A stretch of DNA of 64,000 nucleotides, from positions 54,793 to 118,792 of the forward strand of contig JAJKHS010000142.1 in assembly GCA_021154885.1 (NCBI GenBank). Reading direction: 5' to 3'. The notes below the pieces were generated by a model, which worked only from the letters and a program-made list of their open reading frames with translations, was not told the DNA's origin and did not search any database. Positions 35,941 through 45,351 of this stretch are shown here, piece after piece. The translations under genes were made by a program, and so were the position numbers. Origin of the DNA: Thermoanaerobaculum sp. Lineage in GTDB: Bacteria; Acidobacteriota; Thermoanaerobaculia; Multivoradales; UBA5704. Every line of letters starts with the position of its first letter. Within the stretch, counting starts at the first letter, position 1.

Positions 35941-38900
35941 ACGTCGCCCGCTTCGCCGAGCGCCAGGGCCGCGCCGTCCTCCTGGTCACCCTGCTGCTGG
36001 CGGGGGCCGGGGCCCTGGTCGTGCAGTCGCTGCCCTCGGACATCTATCCGCCGCTCCAGTTTCCCCGCCTGCTGGTGATCGCCCACAGCGGCTCGCTCCC
36101 CGCACGGTCGATGATGACGTCGGTAACCCGGCCTCTGGAGCAGGCGACCATGGAGGTCCCCGGCATCCGGCGGGTGCGCTCGCGGACCTTCCGCGGCGCC
36201 ACCGAGATCTCGGCCCAGTTCGATCCGAACACCGACATGTCGGCGGCCCTGCAGCAGCTCCAGAACCGCGTCGTCGAGGTGCGCCAGGACCTGCCGGCGG
36301 AGACCACGCTCGCCGTCGAGCGCCTGACGGTCTCCTCCTTCCCCATGCTCAGCCTGAACCTGACGGGCGGCCTGCCCACCCCCGACCTCAACGACTACGC
36401 CTTCTACGTCATCCGTCCGGCGCTGGCGCGGGTCCCGGGCGTCGGCCGGGTCGAGGTGTCCGCGACCGACACGCGGGAGATCGAAGTGGTGGCGGACCCG
36501 GGCCGCCTGCTCGCGGCCGGGCTGACCGTGGACGACGTGACGACGGCGCTCAAGACTGCCAACCGCCTGGCGCCCGTGGGCCACTACGCCGCCGGCGGCC
36601 TGGAGCACCTGGTGCTCGCGTCGGCCCTCTGGGGCTCCGCCGCCGACATCTCGCGTACCACCGTCGCCGTGCGCAACGGCGCGACCCTCCGGGTGGCGGA
36701 CGTCGCCACCGTCTTTCCCGGCTCTCCGGACCGCACCTCCCTGGTCACCGGCAACGGCCAGGACGCCTCCGTGGTCAGCATCTCGCAGCAGCCGGGGGCG
36801 AGCATCCTGGCCGTCAAGGCGGGGATCGAGCAGACGCTGAACGACCTCACCCACACCCTCCCCTCGGGTCTGCGCCTGTCGAAGGTCTACGACCTGGCGG
36901 AGTTCGTCGCCACGGCCATCGCCAACGTCCGCGACGCCATCCTGATCGGCGGCGTGCTGGCCGTGCTGGTGCTGCTCCTCTTCCTGCGCGACTGGCGGGT
37001 GACGATCATCGCCTCGATCACCCTGCCGCTCACCGTGCTCGCCACCTTCCTCTTCATGCGCCTCTTTGGCGAATCGATCAACCTGATGTCGATGGGCGGG
37101 CTCGCGGTGGCCATCGGCCTGGTGATCGATGACGCGGTGGTGATGGTCGAGAACATCCACCGGCGGCTGCGCAGCGGCCGCGGCGAGGCGGCGATCGAGG
37201 AGGCGACGGACGAGCTGTTCGCGCCGGTGGTGGGTTCCACCCTGACGACGGTGGTCGTGCTGGCTCCCCTCGGCTTTCTCTCCGGCGTGGTCGGGCAGTT
37301 CTTCCGCGCCCTGTCGCTCACCCTTTCGGTCTCGGTGCTGATCTCCCTCCTCCTCTCGCTCACCCTGATCCCCCTGCTCTCCCGCTTCGCCTACCGCCAC
37401 GGCGAGCACGCCCGGGAGGAGCTGCCCGGCCGGCTGGACAGGGCCTACACGCGGACGCTCACGGCGTCGGTGCACCGCCCCTGGCTGGCTGTGGCCGCCG
37501 GCCTCGTCCTGGCGGTGGCCGGGTACCTGCTCTACCGGGGGATCCCCAGCGGCTTCCTGCCGCCGATGGACGAGGGAGGCTTCGTCCTCGACTACCTGAC
37601 CCCGCCGGGCACGGCGCTCGCGGAGAGCGACCGGCAGGTGCGCAAGATCGAGAACCTGCTTGCGCACACCCCGGAGGTGGCGGCCTTCTCCCGCCGCACC
37701 GGCGCGGAGCTGGGCCTCTTCGCCACCCAACCCAACAAGGGGGACGTCCTGGTGCGGCTGAAGCCCCGCTCGCAACGCAGCCGCAGCGCCGAGCAGGTGA
37801 TCGCCAGCCTGCGCCCCAAGGTCGCCGAGCTCGTCCCGGGCATGGACACGGAGTTCGTCCAGCTCCTCCAGGACATGATCGGCGACCTCGAGGGGGCCGC
37901 GAACCCGATCGAGGTGAAGATCTTCGGCGACGACTCCCGCACGCTCGCCGGCCTCGCCGACCAGGTGCAGCACGAGATGGAGGGAGTGAAAGGGGTGGTG
38001 GATCTGGTGGGGCCGCAGCAGGGCGCCCCCGAGACCACCTGGCAGATCGATCCGGAGGCCGCCGGGCGCGCCGGGCTCACCGTCGAGCAGGTCCAGAACC
38101 AGCTCGCCGCCGCCTGGCTCGGCCAGCCGGCCACCGACCTGCGGCTGGGCGACCGCAGCGTGCCGGTGCGGGTGCGCTACCCCGATGCCGACCGCTACGA
38201 CCCGACCCGCCTGGCCCGTCTCACCCTGCGCACGCCGGACGGCCACATCGTGCCGCTGTCGACCGTGGCCCGGCCGACGGTAGCCACGGGGGACAGCGAG
38301 CTCACCCGCGAGAACCTGCGGCAGGTGGCCCTGGTGACCGGGCGGCTGGAAGGGCGCGACCTCGGCGGCGCAGCCACCGAGATCCAGAGCCGGCTGCGCC
38401 GCCTCAAGCTGCCGGTGGGCTACTCGGTCGAGGTGGGGGGCCAGTATGAGTCGCAGCGCCAGGCCTTCCGCGAGCTGATGCTGGTCTTCGGCGCCGCCGC
38501 CGCGCTGGTGCTGCTCGTCCTGGTCTTCGAGTTCCGCTCCCTCACCCCGGCGCTGATCCTGCTGCTGGCGGCGCCGCTCTCCTTCGGCGGCTCCTTCCTC
38601 CTGCTGCGGCTCGCCGGCTCGGAGCTCGACGTCTCCTCTTCCATGGGGCTGATCCTGCTGGTCGGCCTGGCGGTGAAGAACGGCATCGTGATGCTCGACT
38701 ACGCTCACCGTCTGCACGTCGAGGGGCAGCCGTTCGTCGACGCGATCGTCAACGCGGCGCGGGTGCGCCTGCGGCCGATCCTGATGACCACCCTCTGCAC
38801 CCTCTTCGGCCTGCTGCCGCTGGCGCTCGGCCTAGGCGCCGGCGCCGAGCTCCAGAAGCCTCTGGCCCTGGCGGTGATCGGCGGACTGGGGCTCTCGACG

Positions 38901-38966
38901 CTGGTGACGCTGCTGGCGGTGCCGTCGGCGTACGTGGCGTTGCACCGGGAGGTGAAAGAGAAGTAA
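35937..38966 (+). CDS. RND efflux permease
   Basis: IYPPLQFPRLLVIAHS, AIGLVIDDAVVMVENIHRR; large 12-TM layout. Confidence 0.94.
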   Translation: MNVARFAERQGRAVLLVTLLLAGAGALVVQSLPSDIYPPLQFPRLLVIAHSGSLPARSMMTSVTRPLEQATMEVPGIRRVRSRTFRGATEISAQFDPNTDMSAALQQLQNRVVEVRQDLPAETTLAVERLTVSSFPMLSLNLTGGLPTPDLNDYAFYVIRPALARVPGVGRVEVSATDTREIEVVADPGRLLAAGLTVDDVTTALKTANRLAPVGHYAAGGLEHLVLASALWGSAADISRTTVAVRNGATLRVADVATVFPGSPDRTSLVTGNGQDASVVSISQQPGASILAVKAGIEQTLNDLTHTLPSGLRLSKVYDLAEFVATAIANVRDAILIGGVLAVLVLLLFLRDWRVTIIASITLPLTVLATFLFMRLFGESINLMSMGGLAVAIGLVIDDAVVMVENIHRRLRSGRGEAAIEEATDELFAPVVGSTLTTVVVLAPLGFLSGVVGQFFRALSLTLSVSVLISLLLSLTLIPLLSRFAYRHGEHAREELPGRLDRAYTRTLTASVHRPWLAVAAGLVLAVAGYLLYRGIPSGFLPPMDEGGFVLDYLTPPGTALAESDRQVRKIENLLAHTPEVAAFSRRTGAELGLFATQPNKGDVLVRLKPRSQRSRSAEQVIASLRPKVAELVPGMDTEFVQLLQDMIGDLEGAANPIEVKIFGDDSRTLAGLADQVQHEMEGVKGVVDLVGPQQGAPETTWQIDPEAAGRAGLTVEQVQNQLAAAWLGQPATDLRLGDRSVPVRVRYPDADRYDPTRLARLTLRTPDGHIVPLSTVARPTVATGDSELTRENLRQVALVTGRLEGRDLGGAATEIQSRLRRLKLPVGYSVEVGGQYESQRQAFRELMLVFGAAAALVLLVLVFEFRSLTPALILLLAAPLSFGGSFLLLRLAGSELDVSSSMGLILLVGLAVKNGIVMLDYAHRLHVEGQPFVDAIVNAARVRLRPILMTTLCTLFGLLPLALGLGAGAELQKPLALAVIGGLGLSTLVTLLAVPSAYVALHREVKEK

Positions 38967-39000
38967 GCAGCCGGCGGGACGCCGGCGGTCCCAGGGGGGG

Positions 39001-40935
39001 CTACTCCGCCGGAATGACCATCACCGGGATCTTCACCCGGTGGCGCAGGCGCTCCACCGAGGTGCCGTGAACGAGGTCGCCCATGCGGCGGTGGCCGTGG
39101 CTGCCCAGGACGATGAGGTCCGGCCGGTGCGCCTCGACCAGCGTGGCGAGCTCGTCCGCGGGCTCGCCGAAGCCGAGATCGTAGCTCGCGTCCACTCCCA
39201 ACTGCTCCAGCTCCCGGGCGTAGAGCTCCAGACGCTGCTGGTCGCCCCGCGCTTCGCTGTCGGCCAGCTCGCCGCCCATGATGCGGGCGCCGCCCGATTC
39301 GACGACGTGGAACAGCAGCACCTTGGCGCCCCGGCCGCCGGAGCGGGTCAGGGTCACGGCATGCGAAAGAACGACCTTGTCGGCGCGCGAGAAGTCCACC
39401 GCCGCGGCGATGAGGCGGGGCGAGCGCGGCGGCTCAATCTCCGGCACCTGGCTCGGTCCGTGGACGCCCACCAGGGCCCCCACCGGCAGCCCCCGCCGGC
39501 GCTCCAGGGCGGGCACGATCATCACGTAGACGAGCAGGGCCATCAGCCCCAGCGACAGCGGCACCGCCGTCGTCCAGAGCACCCAGGCGTGATTCCCCGC
39601 CCCGTGGATGCCGTCCACGAGGGCGTCGAGCACCAGCTTGAGGTTCAGCACGGCGATGACCGACGCCACCACCCAGCCGCCGACCTTCGCCCAGGGACCG
39701 ATGGCGTACTGCCCCATCCACCGGCGATCCGAGACCAGTTGGATCAGGGGGATGACGGCGAAAGAGAGCTGCAGCGACAGCACCACCTGCGACAGCAGCA
39801 GCAGGTTCCCCGTGGCCCGCTCGCCGAAGAAGACGATGGTCACCACCGCCGGCACGATGGCGAGCGCCCGGGTGAGGAGCCGCCGGACGATGGGGCGCAG
39901 CCGGATGTGGACGAAACCCTCCATCACCACCTGCCCCGCCAGCGTCCCCGTGATGGTCGAGGACTGGCCGGCGGCGATCAATGCCACGGCGAAGGCGATG
40001 GGGGCGATCCTGGCCCCCAGCAGCGGCTCGAGCAGGCGGTAGGCGTCCTGGATCTCGGCGATGTTGAACAGACCGGCCTTGAAGAAGGTCGCACCGGCCA
40101 GCACCAGCAGCGCGGCGTTGACCAGCAGGGCGCCGTTCAAGGCGACCACCGAGTCGATGATGTTGAAGCGGATCCCCTGGCGGATGCCCGTCGGCGTGCG
40201 GGAATTGCGCCGCGACTGCACCAGGGCCGAATGGAGGTAGAGGTTGTGCGGCATCACCGTGGCGCCCAGGATGGCAATGGCAAGGTAGAGCGCACCCTCG
40301 CCCGGCAGCCGGGGGACGAGACCGGCCGCGATGGGCCCCCACTCGGGGCGGGAGAGGAAGACCTCGATCGCCAGGCAGACGCCGATGGTGAGCACCAGGG
40401 TGAGGATGAACGCCTCCATCAGCCGCACCCCCTTGTGGTGCAGGAGGAGGAGGACGAAGGTATCGAGCGCCGTGATGAAGACGGCCAGCAGCAGGGGCAT
40501 GCCGAAGAGGAGTTGGAGGCCGATGGCCGAGCCCAGCACCTCCGCCAGGTCGCACGCCGCGATGGCCACCTCGGCCAGGATCCAGAGGACCCAGGAGATC
40601 CGGCGGTGGAACATGGCGCGGCAAGCCTGGGCCAGGTCCAGGCCGGTGACGATGCCGAGCCGGGCCGAGAAGCTCTGGAGGAGGATGGCCATCACGTTCG
40701 ACATCACCAGCACCCAGAGCAGGCCATAGCCGAACTTGGAGCCGCCGGCGATGTCGGTGGCCCAGTTGCCGGGGTCCATGTAGCCGACGCTGATCAGGTA
40801 GGCCGGCCCGCTGAAGGCGAAGAAGCGACGCCAGAAGGAGAGCTGGCGCGGAATCTCGACGGAGCTGTGGACTTCGGAGAGCGAAGGCTGGTGAGGCTCC
40901 GTGGGAGGGGCTGAGGCGTTCACGCTCCGCAGCAT
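39001..40935 (-). CDS. NRAMP metal-ion transporter fused to C-terminal universal-stress-protein domain
   Basis: GPAYLISVGYMDPGNWATDIAGG (NRAMP); C-term LIAAAVDFSRADKVVLSHAV...DLIVLGSHGHRRMGDLVHGTSVERLRHRVKIPVMVIP (Usp). Confidence 0.95.
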   Translation of the reverse strand: MLRSVNASAPPTEPHQPSLSEVHSSVEIPRQLSFWRRFFAFSGPAYLISVGYMDPGNWATDIAGGSKFGYGLLWVLVMSNVMAILLQSFSARLGIVTGLDLAQACRAMFHRRISWVLWILAEVAIAACDLAEVLGSAIGLQLLFGMPLLLAVFITALDTFVLLLLHHKGVRLMEAFILTLVLTIGVCLAIEVFLSRPEWGPIAAGLVPRLPGEGALYLAIAILGATVMPHNLYLHSALVQSRRNSRTPTGIRQGIRFNIIDSVVALNGALLVNAALLVLAGATFFKAGLFNIAEIQDAYRLLEPLLGARIAPIAFAVALIAAGQSSTITGTLAGQVVMEGFVHIRLRPIVRRLLTRALAIVPAVVTIVFFGERATGNLLLLSQVVLSLQLSFAVIPLIQLVSDRRWMGQYAIGPWAKVGGWVVASVIAVLNLKLVLDALVDGIHGAGNHAWVLWTTAVPLSLGLMALLVYVMIVPALERRRGLPVGALVGVHGPSQVPEIEPPRSPRLIAAAVDFSRADKVVLSHAVTLTRSGGRGAKVLLFHVVESGGARIMGGELADSEARGDQQRLELYARELEQLGVDASYDLGFGEPADELATLVEAHRPDLIVLGSHGHRRMGDLVHGTSVERLRHRVKIPVMVIPAE

Positions 40936-40975
40936 CCCCGGAAGCACGCCGGGCTGTCAAGCGGACGACAGACTT

Positions 40976-41485
40976 CTACGAGCCCGGCGGCCTGGCGGAT
41001 TCCTTCGCCGGCTCGGCGGCGCTCTCCTTGCTCTTCTTGCCAAACAGGTAGTCGAAGGCATCGAGGGGCTTCTTCTCGCCGGGCTCCTCTTTCTTCGCCT
41101 CCGGCCTGGGCTGGGAGCTCTTCCCGAAGAAGTACTGGAAGGCGTCCACCCTGGGCGCAGGCTTCGCGGGCGCCGGCTGGGGCTCGGAGGCCGGCGCAGG
41201 AGCCGCGGCGGGCGCTGGCTCGGGCGACTTCACCGAGGCCGGAGCCTGCGCCGGAGCCGCCTCCGTCTTGGCTCCAGCGTCCTTCTTGTCCCTGCTGTCC
41301 TTGGTGTCCTTGGTGTCCTTGCTGTCCTTTTCGTCCTTCTTGCCAAAAAAATACTTGAAGGCGTCCGGCTTCTTCGCCGGCTGTTCGGCCGGCCTGGGCT
41401 CCTGAGGCTGTGCCGGCTCCTGCGCCAGAACAGCGGCGGGCAGGAGGAGAGAGGCGAGGGCGAAGGACAGAAGGCGGTGTAGCAT
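40976..41485 (-). CDS. Secreted low-complexity protein with three (D/P)AFxYxFGK motifs
   Basis: Signal peptide; DAFKYFFGKK, DAFQYFFGKS, DAFDYLFGKK separated by charged or Pro/Ala linkers. Confidence 0.7.
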   Translation of the reverse strand: MLHRLLSFALASLLLPAAVLAQEPAQPQEPRPAEQPAKKPDAFKYFFGKKDEKDSKDTKDTKDSRDKKDAGAKTEAAPAQAPASVKSPEPAPAAAPAPASEPQPAPAKPAPRVDAFQYFFGKSSQPRPEAKKEEPGEKKPLDAFDYLFGKKSKESAAEPAKESARPPGS

Positions 41486-41514
41486 AGTGGCTTCACTGTA
41501 CCAGGAAAGCTGCG

Positions 41515-43272
41515 ATGGCCGACGCCTGCCGACTCCGTTCCCGTACCGCCTCGGCGCTGCTGGCAGGGCTCCTCCTCGCGGCCCCCGCCCGGCCGGCGCC
41601 CCAGCCTGCCTTCGTGGACCGCGCGGCGGAGTGGGGGCTCGCCTTCCGCTACGACAACGGCGCCACCGGCCAGCTCTACTACCCGGAGATCGTGGGCGGG
41701 GGCGCCGCCCTCTTCGACTACGACAACGACGGCGACCTCGACGTCTTCTTCGTCCAAGGCGCCGTGCTGGAGCCGGGGAAAGCCGCGGCCCATCCCATCG
41801 CCCCGGCGGGAGGGCGGCTGTTCCGCAACGACCTGATCGTCAACGGCGTGCGGCACGACAAGCCCCGGTTCGTGGACGTCACCGAAGCCAGCGGCATCAA
41901 GGCCCTCGGCTATGGCATGGGGGTCGCGGCCGGCGACTTCGACAACGACGGCTGGGTGGACCTCTACGTCCTCAACTTCGGCTCCAACCAGCTCTGGCAC
42001 AACAACGGCGACGGCACGTTCTCCGACGTGACCCGCGCCGCCGGAGCGGACGACCCGCGCATGAGCCTCTCGGCCGCCACCGCCGATCTCGACCGCGACG
42101 GCTGGCTCGACCTCTACGTCGCCGACTATGTCGATTTCGCCATCGATCACAACGTCCTGTGCTACGCCCAGAGCAGCCGGCGCGACTATTGCGGACCGTC
42201 CTCGTTCCCGCCCGTTCCCGCCCGGCTGCTCCACAACCGCGGCAACGGCACGTTCGAGGACGCCTCCCAGAAGGCGGGCATCGCCGCCAAGCCCGGCCGG
42301 GGCATGGGCGTGGTGGCGGCCGATTTCGACGGCGACGGCCTCCCCGACGTCTTCGTGGCCAACGACGGGATGGAGAATTTCCTCTGGAAGAACCACGGCC
42401 ATCTCACGTTCGAGGAGACCGCCCTGCCGGCCGGCGTGGCGGTCAACGCTGACGGCAAGGTCCAGGCCAACATGGGGATCGCCGCCGGCGATTTCGACGA
42501 CGACGGCGACCTCGACCTGTTCGTCACCCACCTCGACGGCGAGACCAACACGCTGTGGGTGAACCTGGGGGGCGGGACGTTCGAGGACCGCACGCTCCAG
42601 GCGGGGCTTGCGGCGCCCAGCCTCCCCTTCACCGGCTTCGGCACCGCCTGGATCGACTACGACGACGACGGCCGGCTCGATCTGCTGGCCGTCAACGGCG
42701 CCGTGCGCCTGATCGACGCCCAGGCGCAGCGCGGGGACCCGTTCCCCTATGCGCAGACGCACCAGATGTTCCACAATGCCGGTAACGGCCGGTTCGCCGA
42801 CGTCAGCCGGGAGATGGGAGAGGCCTTCCAGCGCGCGGAGGTGGGGCGGGGAGCGGCCTTCGGGGACGTCGACGACGACGGCGATACGGACGTGCTGATC
42901 GTCGCCGCCAACGGTCCGGCCCGCCTGCTGGTGAACGAGACCGGCAGCCGCAATCCCTGGCTGGGCCTGCGCCTGGTGGGCCAGCCGCCGGGAGCGAAGG
43001 GGGAGCGCGACATGCTGGGCGCCCTGGTGGAGGTCGTCCGCAAGGGGGCGCCCCCCCTCCGCCGGCGGGCAGCGACCGACGGCAGCTACGCCTCGGCGAG
43101 CGATCCCCGGGTGCTGGTGGGGCTGGGGGACGCGGCGGAGGTGACCGACGTGCGCGTCACCTGGCCGGACGGCAGGATCGAGATCTTCCCGCCGCCGCCT
43201 CTGCGGGCCTATACCAAGCTGGTGCAGGGCACCGGCCGTATCCCCTCTCCTCCGGCGAGCCCCCGGCCATGA
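41515..43272 (+). CDS. FG-GAP/VCBS repeat protein with ASPIC/UnbV domain (CRTAC1-like)
   Basis: Repeated DFDNDGxxDLYV; C-term VRVTWPDGRIE. Confidence 0.9.
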   Translation: MADACRLRSRTASALLAGLLLAAPARPAPQPAFVDRAAEWGLAFRYDNGATGQLYYPEIVGGGAALFDYDNDGDLDVFFVQGAVLEPGKAAAHPIAPAGGRLFRNDLIVNGVRHDKPRFVDVTEASGIKALGYGMGVAAGDFDNDGWVDLYVLNFGSNQLWHNNGDGTFSDVTRAAGADDPRMSLSAATADLDRDGWLDLYVADYVDFAIDHNVLCYAQSSRRDYCGPSSFPPVPARLLHNRGNGTFEDASQKAGIAAKPGRGMGVVAADFDGDGLPDVFVANDGMENFLWKNHGHLTFEETALPAGVAVNADGKVQANMGIAAGDFDDDGDLDLFVTHLDGETNTLWVNLGGGTFEDRTLQAGLAAPSLPFTGFGTAWIDYDDDGRLDLLAVNGAVRLIDAQAQRGDPFPYAQTHQMFHNAGNGRFADVSREMGEAFQRAEVGRGAAFGDVDDDGDTDVLIVAANGPARLLVNETGSRNPWLGLRLVGQPPGAKGERDMLGALVEVVRKGAPPLRRRAATDGSYASASDPRVLVGLGDAAEVTDVRVTWPDGRIEIFPPPPLRAYTKLVQGTGRIPSPPASPRP

Positions 43273-44792
43273 GGCTCGCCCTGGGTCTCGCCCTCCTCCT
43301 TTCGATGACCCCGATGATCGGCGAGCCGCCGGTCCCCTTCCCCGACCTCGCGCCGCTCGAAAAAGAAGTGGGAGAGCAGCTCGCCGCGGCACAGCAGAGG
43401 CTGACCGCTCTGGCCTCAGCCGCCGGCCCGCGGGCCCAGGGCCTCGCCGCGGCCTACGGCGACCTCGGCATGCTCTATCACGCCTATGGGCTGCGGGAAC
43501 CGGCGGAGGCCTGCTACCGCAACGCGGCGCGGCTCGCGCCAGGGGATTCCCGCTGGCCGCATGCCCTCGGCCTCCTGCTCCAGGAGGGCGGCCGTCTGGA
43601 CGAAGCGGCGGCGGCGTTCGAGCGGGCGCTCCGGCTGCAGGGGACGGACGTTGCGGCCCTCGTCCATCGGGGCGAGATCGCCCGCCTCCAGGGACGGAGC
43701 GAAGAGGCCGAGGACTGGCTCCGCAAGGCTCTCGCCGTTGATCCGTCCTGCGCCGCAGCCCGGGCGATTCTGGGACAGACGGCGCTCGACCGGCGAGACT
43801 TCACCGCCGCCGTGAAGCGCTTGGAGGCGGCCCTCGCCGCGGTGCCCGAGGCGAACCGGCTGCACTACCTCCTGGCCCAGGCGTACCGCGGCCTGGGAGA
43901 GCCGGCGAAAGCGCAGGAGCACCTGGCGAAGGCGGGTCAGGTGGGGGTACGGCCGGCCGACCCGTTCGCGGACGAGATCGAGGCCCTGCGCACCGGCGAG
44001 CGGGTGCGCCTCGCCCGCGCCAGGACGGCCTATCAGAACGGCCGGTACGGCGAAGCCGCCGCTCTTTACCGCACCGTCGTGGCAGACCGGCCGGACCGTG
44101 TCGAGGCGCGGATCAACCTGGCGGCGACCTTAGTGCAGCTCGGTGACCGGGCGGCCGCCGTCGCCGAGCTCAAGGAGGCCCTGCGGCGGGACCCGGCCTC
44201 TCCCACGGCCCACTTCAACCTCGGCACCCTCCTGGCCCTCGAGGGACCCTCCGCCGAGGCCCGCGAGCACCTCGCCGCGGCGGCCGCGGCGCTACCTCAA
44301 GACGCCGAGGCCCATCGCGCCCTGGCCGAGATCCTGCGCAACAGCGGCCGGCCCGAGGAGGCCCTGGCCGAGTACGCCCGGGCCGTGGCGATCGATCCGG
44401 CCGACGAGCGGGCCCGCCTGGGCGAGGCCGAGACCCTCGTCCGCCTGGAGCGTTATCAGCCGGCCCGCGAGCGGCTCGAAGAGGGGCTGCGGGTCCTGCC
44501 GCGCCACGGCCTCCTCACCCACGGTCTGGCCCGCCTCCTGGCCGCCTGCCCGGACCGCTCGCTGCGCGACGGCGCCCGCGCCCGCGACCTCGCCTTCGCC
44601 GTCTGGCAGGCCCAGCCCACCGCCGGCCACGCCGAGACCGTGGCCCTGGCCAACGCCGAAACCGGCGATTGCGCCGAAGCCGCGCGCTGGCAGCGGATCG
44701 CGTTGGAGGCGGCCGGCTCCCTGCCGGGAAAGATCCAGGAGATGAAAGCCCGGCTGGCCACGTACGAGAAGAGGGCTCCCTGCCGGCCGTGA
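43269..44792 (+). CDS. TPR repeat protein
   Basis: Many TPR units; 4-bp overlap with ASPIC gene. Confidence 0.88.
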   Translation: MRLALGLALLLSMTPMIGEPPVPFPDLAPLEKEVGEQLAAAQQRLTALASAAGPRAQGLAAAYGDLGMLYHAYGLREPAEACYRNAARLAPGDSRWPHALGLLLQEGGRLDEAAAAFERALRLQGTDVAALVHRGEIARLQGRSEEAEDWLRKALAVDPSCAAARAILGQTALDRRDFTAAVKRLEAALAAVPEANRLHYLLAQAYRGLGEPAKAQEHLAKAGQVGVRPADPFADEIEALRTGERVRLARARTAYQNGRYGEAAALYRTVVADRPDRVEARINLAATLVQLGDRAAAVAELKEALRRDPASPTAHFNLGTLLALEGPSAEAREHLAAAAAALPQDAEAHRALAEILRNSGRPEEALAEYARAVAIDPADERARLGEAETLVRLERYQPARERLEEGLRVLPRHGLLTHGLARLLAACPDRSLRDGARARDLAFAVWQAQPTAGHAETVALANAETGDCAEAARWQRIALEAAGSLPGKIQEMKARLATYEKRAPCRP

Positions 44793-44860
44793 CAACGCCG
44801 ATCCGAAGGTTCTCCTCGGATCCAGTGATGGCGGCGCCGCCGAAGCCCTCACTCCCCCAG

Positions 44861-45018
44861 CCCCTCTCTCCCAGCCTCCCTCCCCCCGGCCGGGAGATAG
44901 GGGAGTGGTAAGCCTTTGAAAAAACAAGAAACCTTTTTCCTCTTCTCCAACTAACCACTCCCTCTTCTCCCGGCGGAAGGGGGGGAGGCCGGGAGAAGAG
45001 GGCCGGGGTGATGAGGGC
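44861..45018. repeat. Intergenic inverted-repeat element, copy 2
   Basis: 44950-45018 identical over 69 nt to 1526-1594; left arm 44861-44903 is an inverted copy of the right arm. Confidence 0.8.
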
Positions 45019-45122
45019 CCGGCCGGCGCCGCTCCGCTGCGATTCAAGATGGCGGTTGAATCGGCGAGACCTGGAATAGGGGAGGGGGGTATACCGTTCT
45101 GGAGAGCGAGGAGGAGGTTCTC

Positions 45123-45350
45123 ATGCAACACCTGACACTCCACATCGACGGCATGAGCTGCGGGCACTGCGTCGCCCGAGTTGAGAAGGCCCTCTCCAGG
45201 CTGGACGGCGTGCACGTCCGCCGTGTCGACGTCGGCTCGGCCGAGATCGACTACGACCCGGCGCGAACCCCCTTCGCGCAAATCCGCCAGGCGATCGACG
45301 ACGCCGGCTATACCGCCCGCCCCGTCGAGAGCGCAGAAAGAGTGGCGTGA
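45123..45350 (+). CDS. copZ: Heavy-metal-associated copper chaperone
   Basis: [25 protein letters not shown]. Confidence 0.9.
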   Translation: MQHLTLHIDGMSCGHCVARVEKALSRLDGVHVRRVDVGSAEIDYDPARTPFAQIRQAIDDAGYTARPVESAERVA

Positions 45351-45351
45351 G

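Noticed and set aside
35772-38717. 981-aa minus ORF opposite the second RND permease
   Set aside because: Shadow ORF, same reasoning.
38967-39000. GCCGGCGGGACGCCGGCGGTCCC hairpin between convergent RND and NRAMP genes
   Set aside because: Plausible bidirectional terminator, but short, no T-tract, and such GC palindromes are common by chance in this composition.
39040-40914. 624-aa plus ORF opposite the NRAMP gene
   Set aside because: Shadow ORF; H/Q/D/R-rich translation.
41270-41350. Tandem gtCCTTg(g/c)t repeat as a DNA repeat element
   Set aside because: Explained as coding low-complexity (KDxKD)n linker within the secreted FGK protein.
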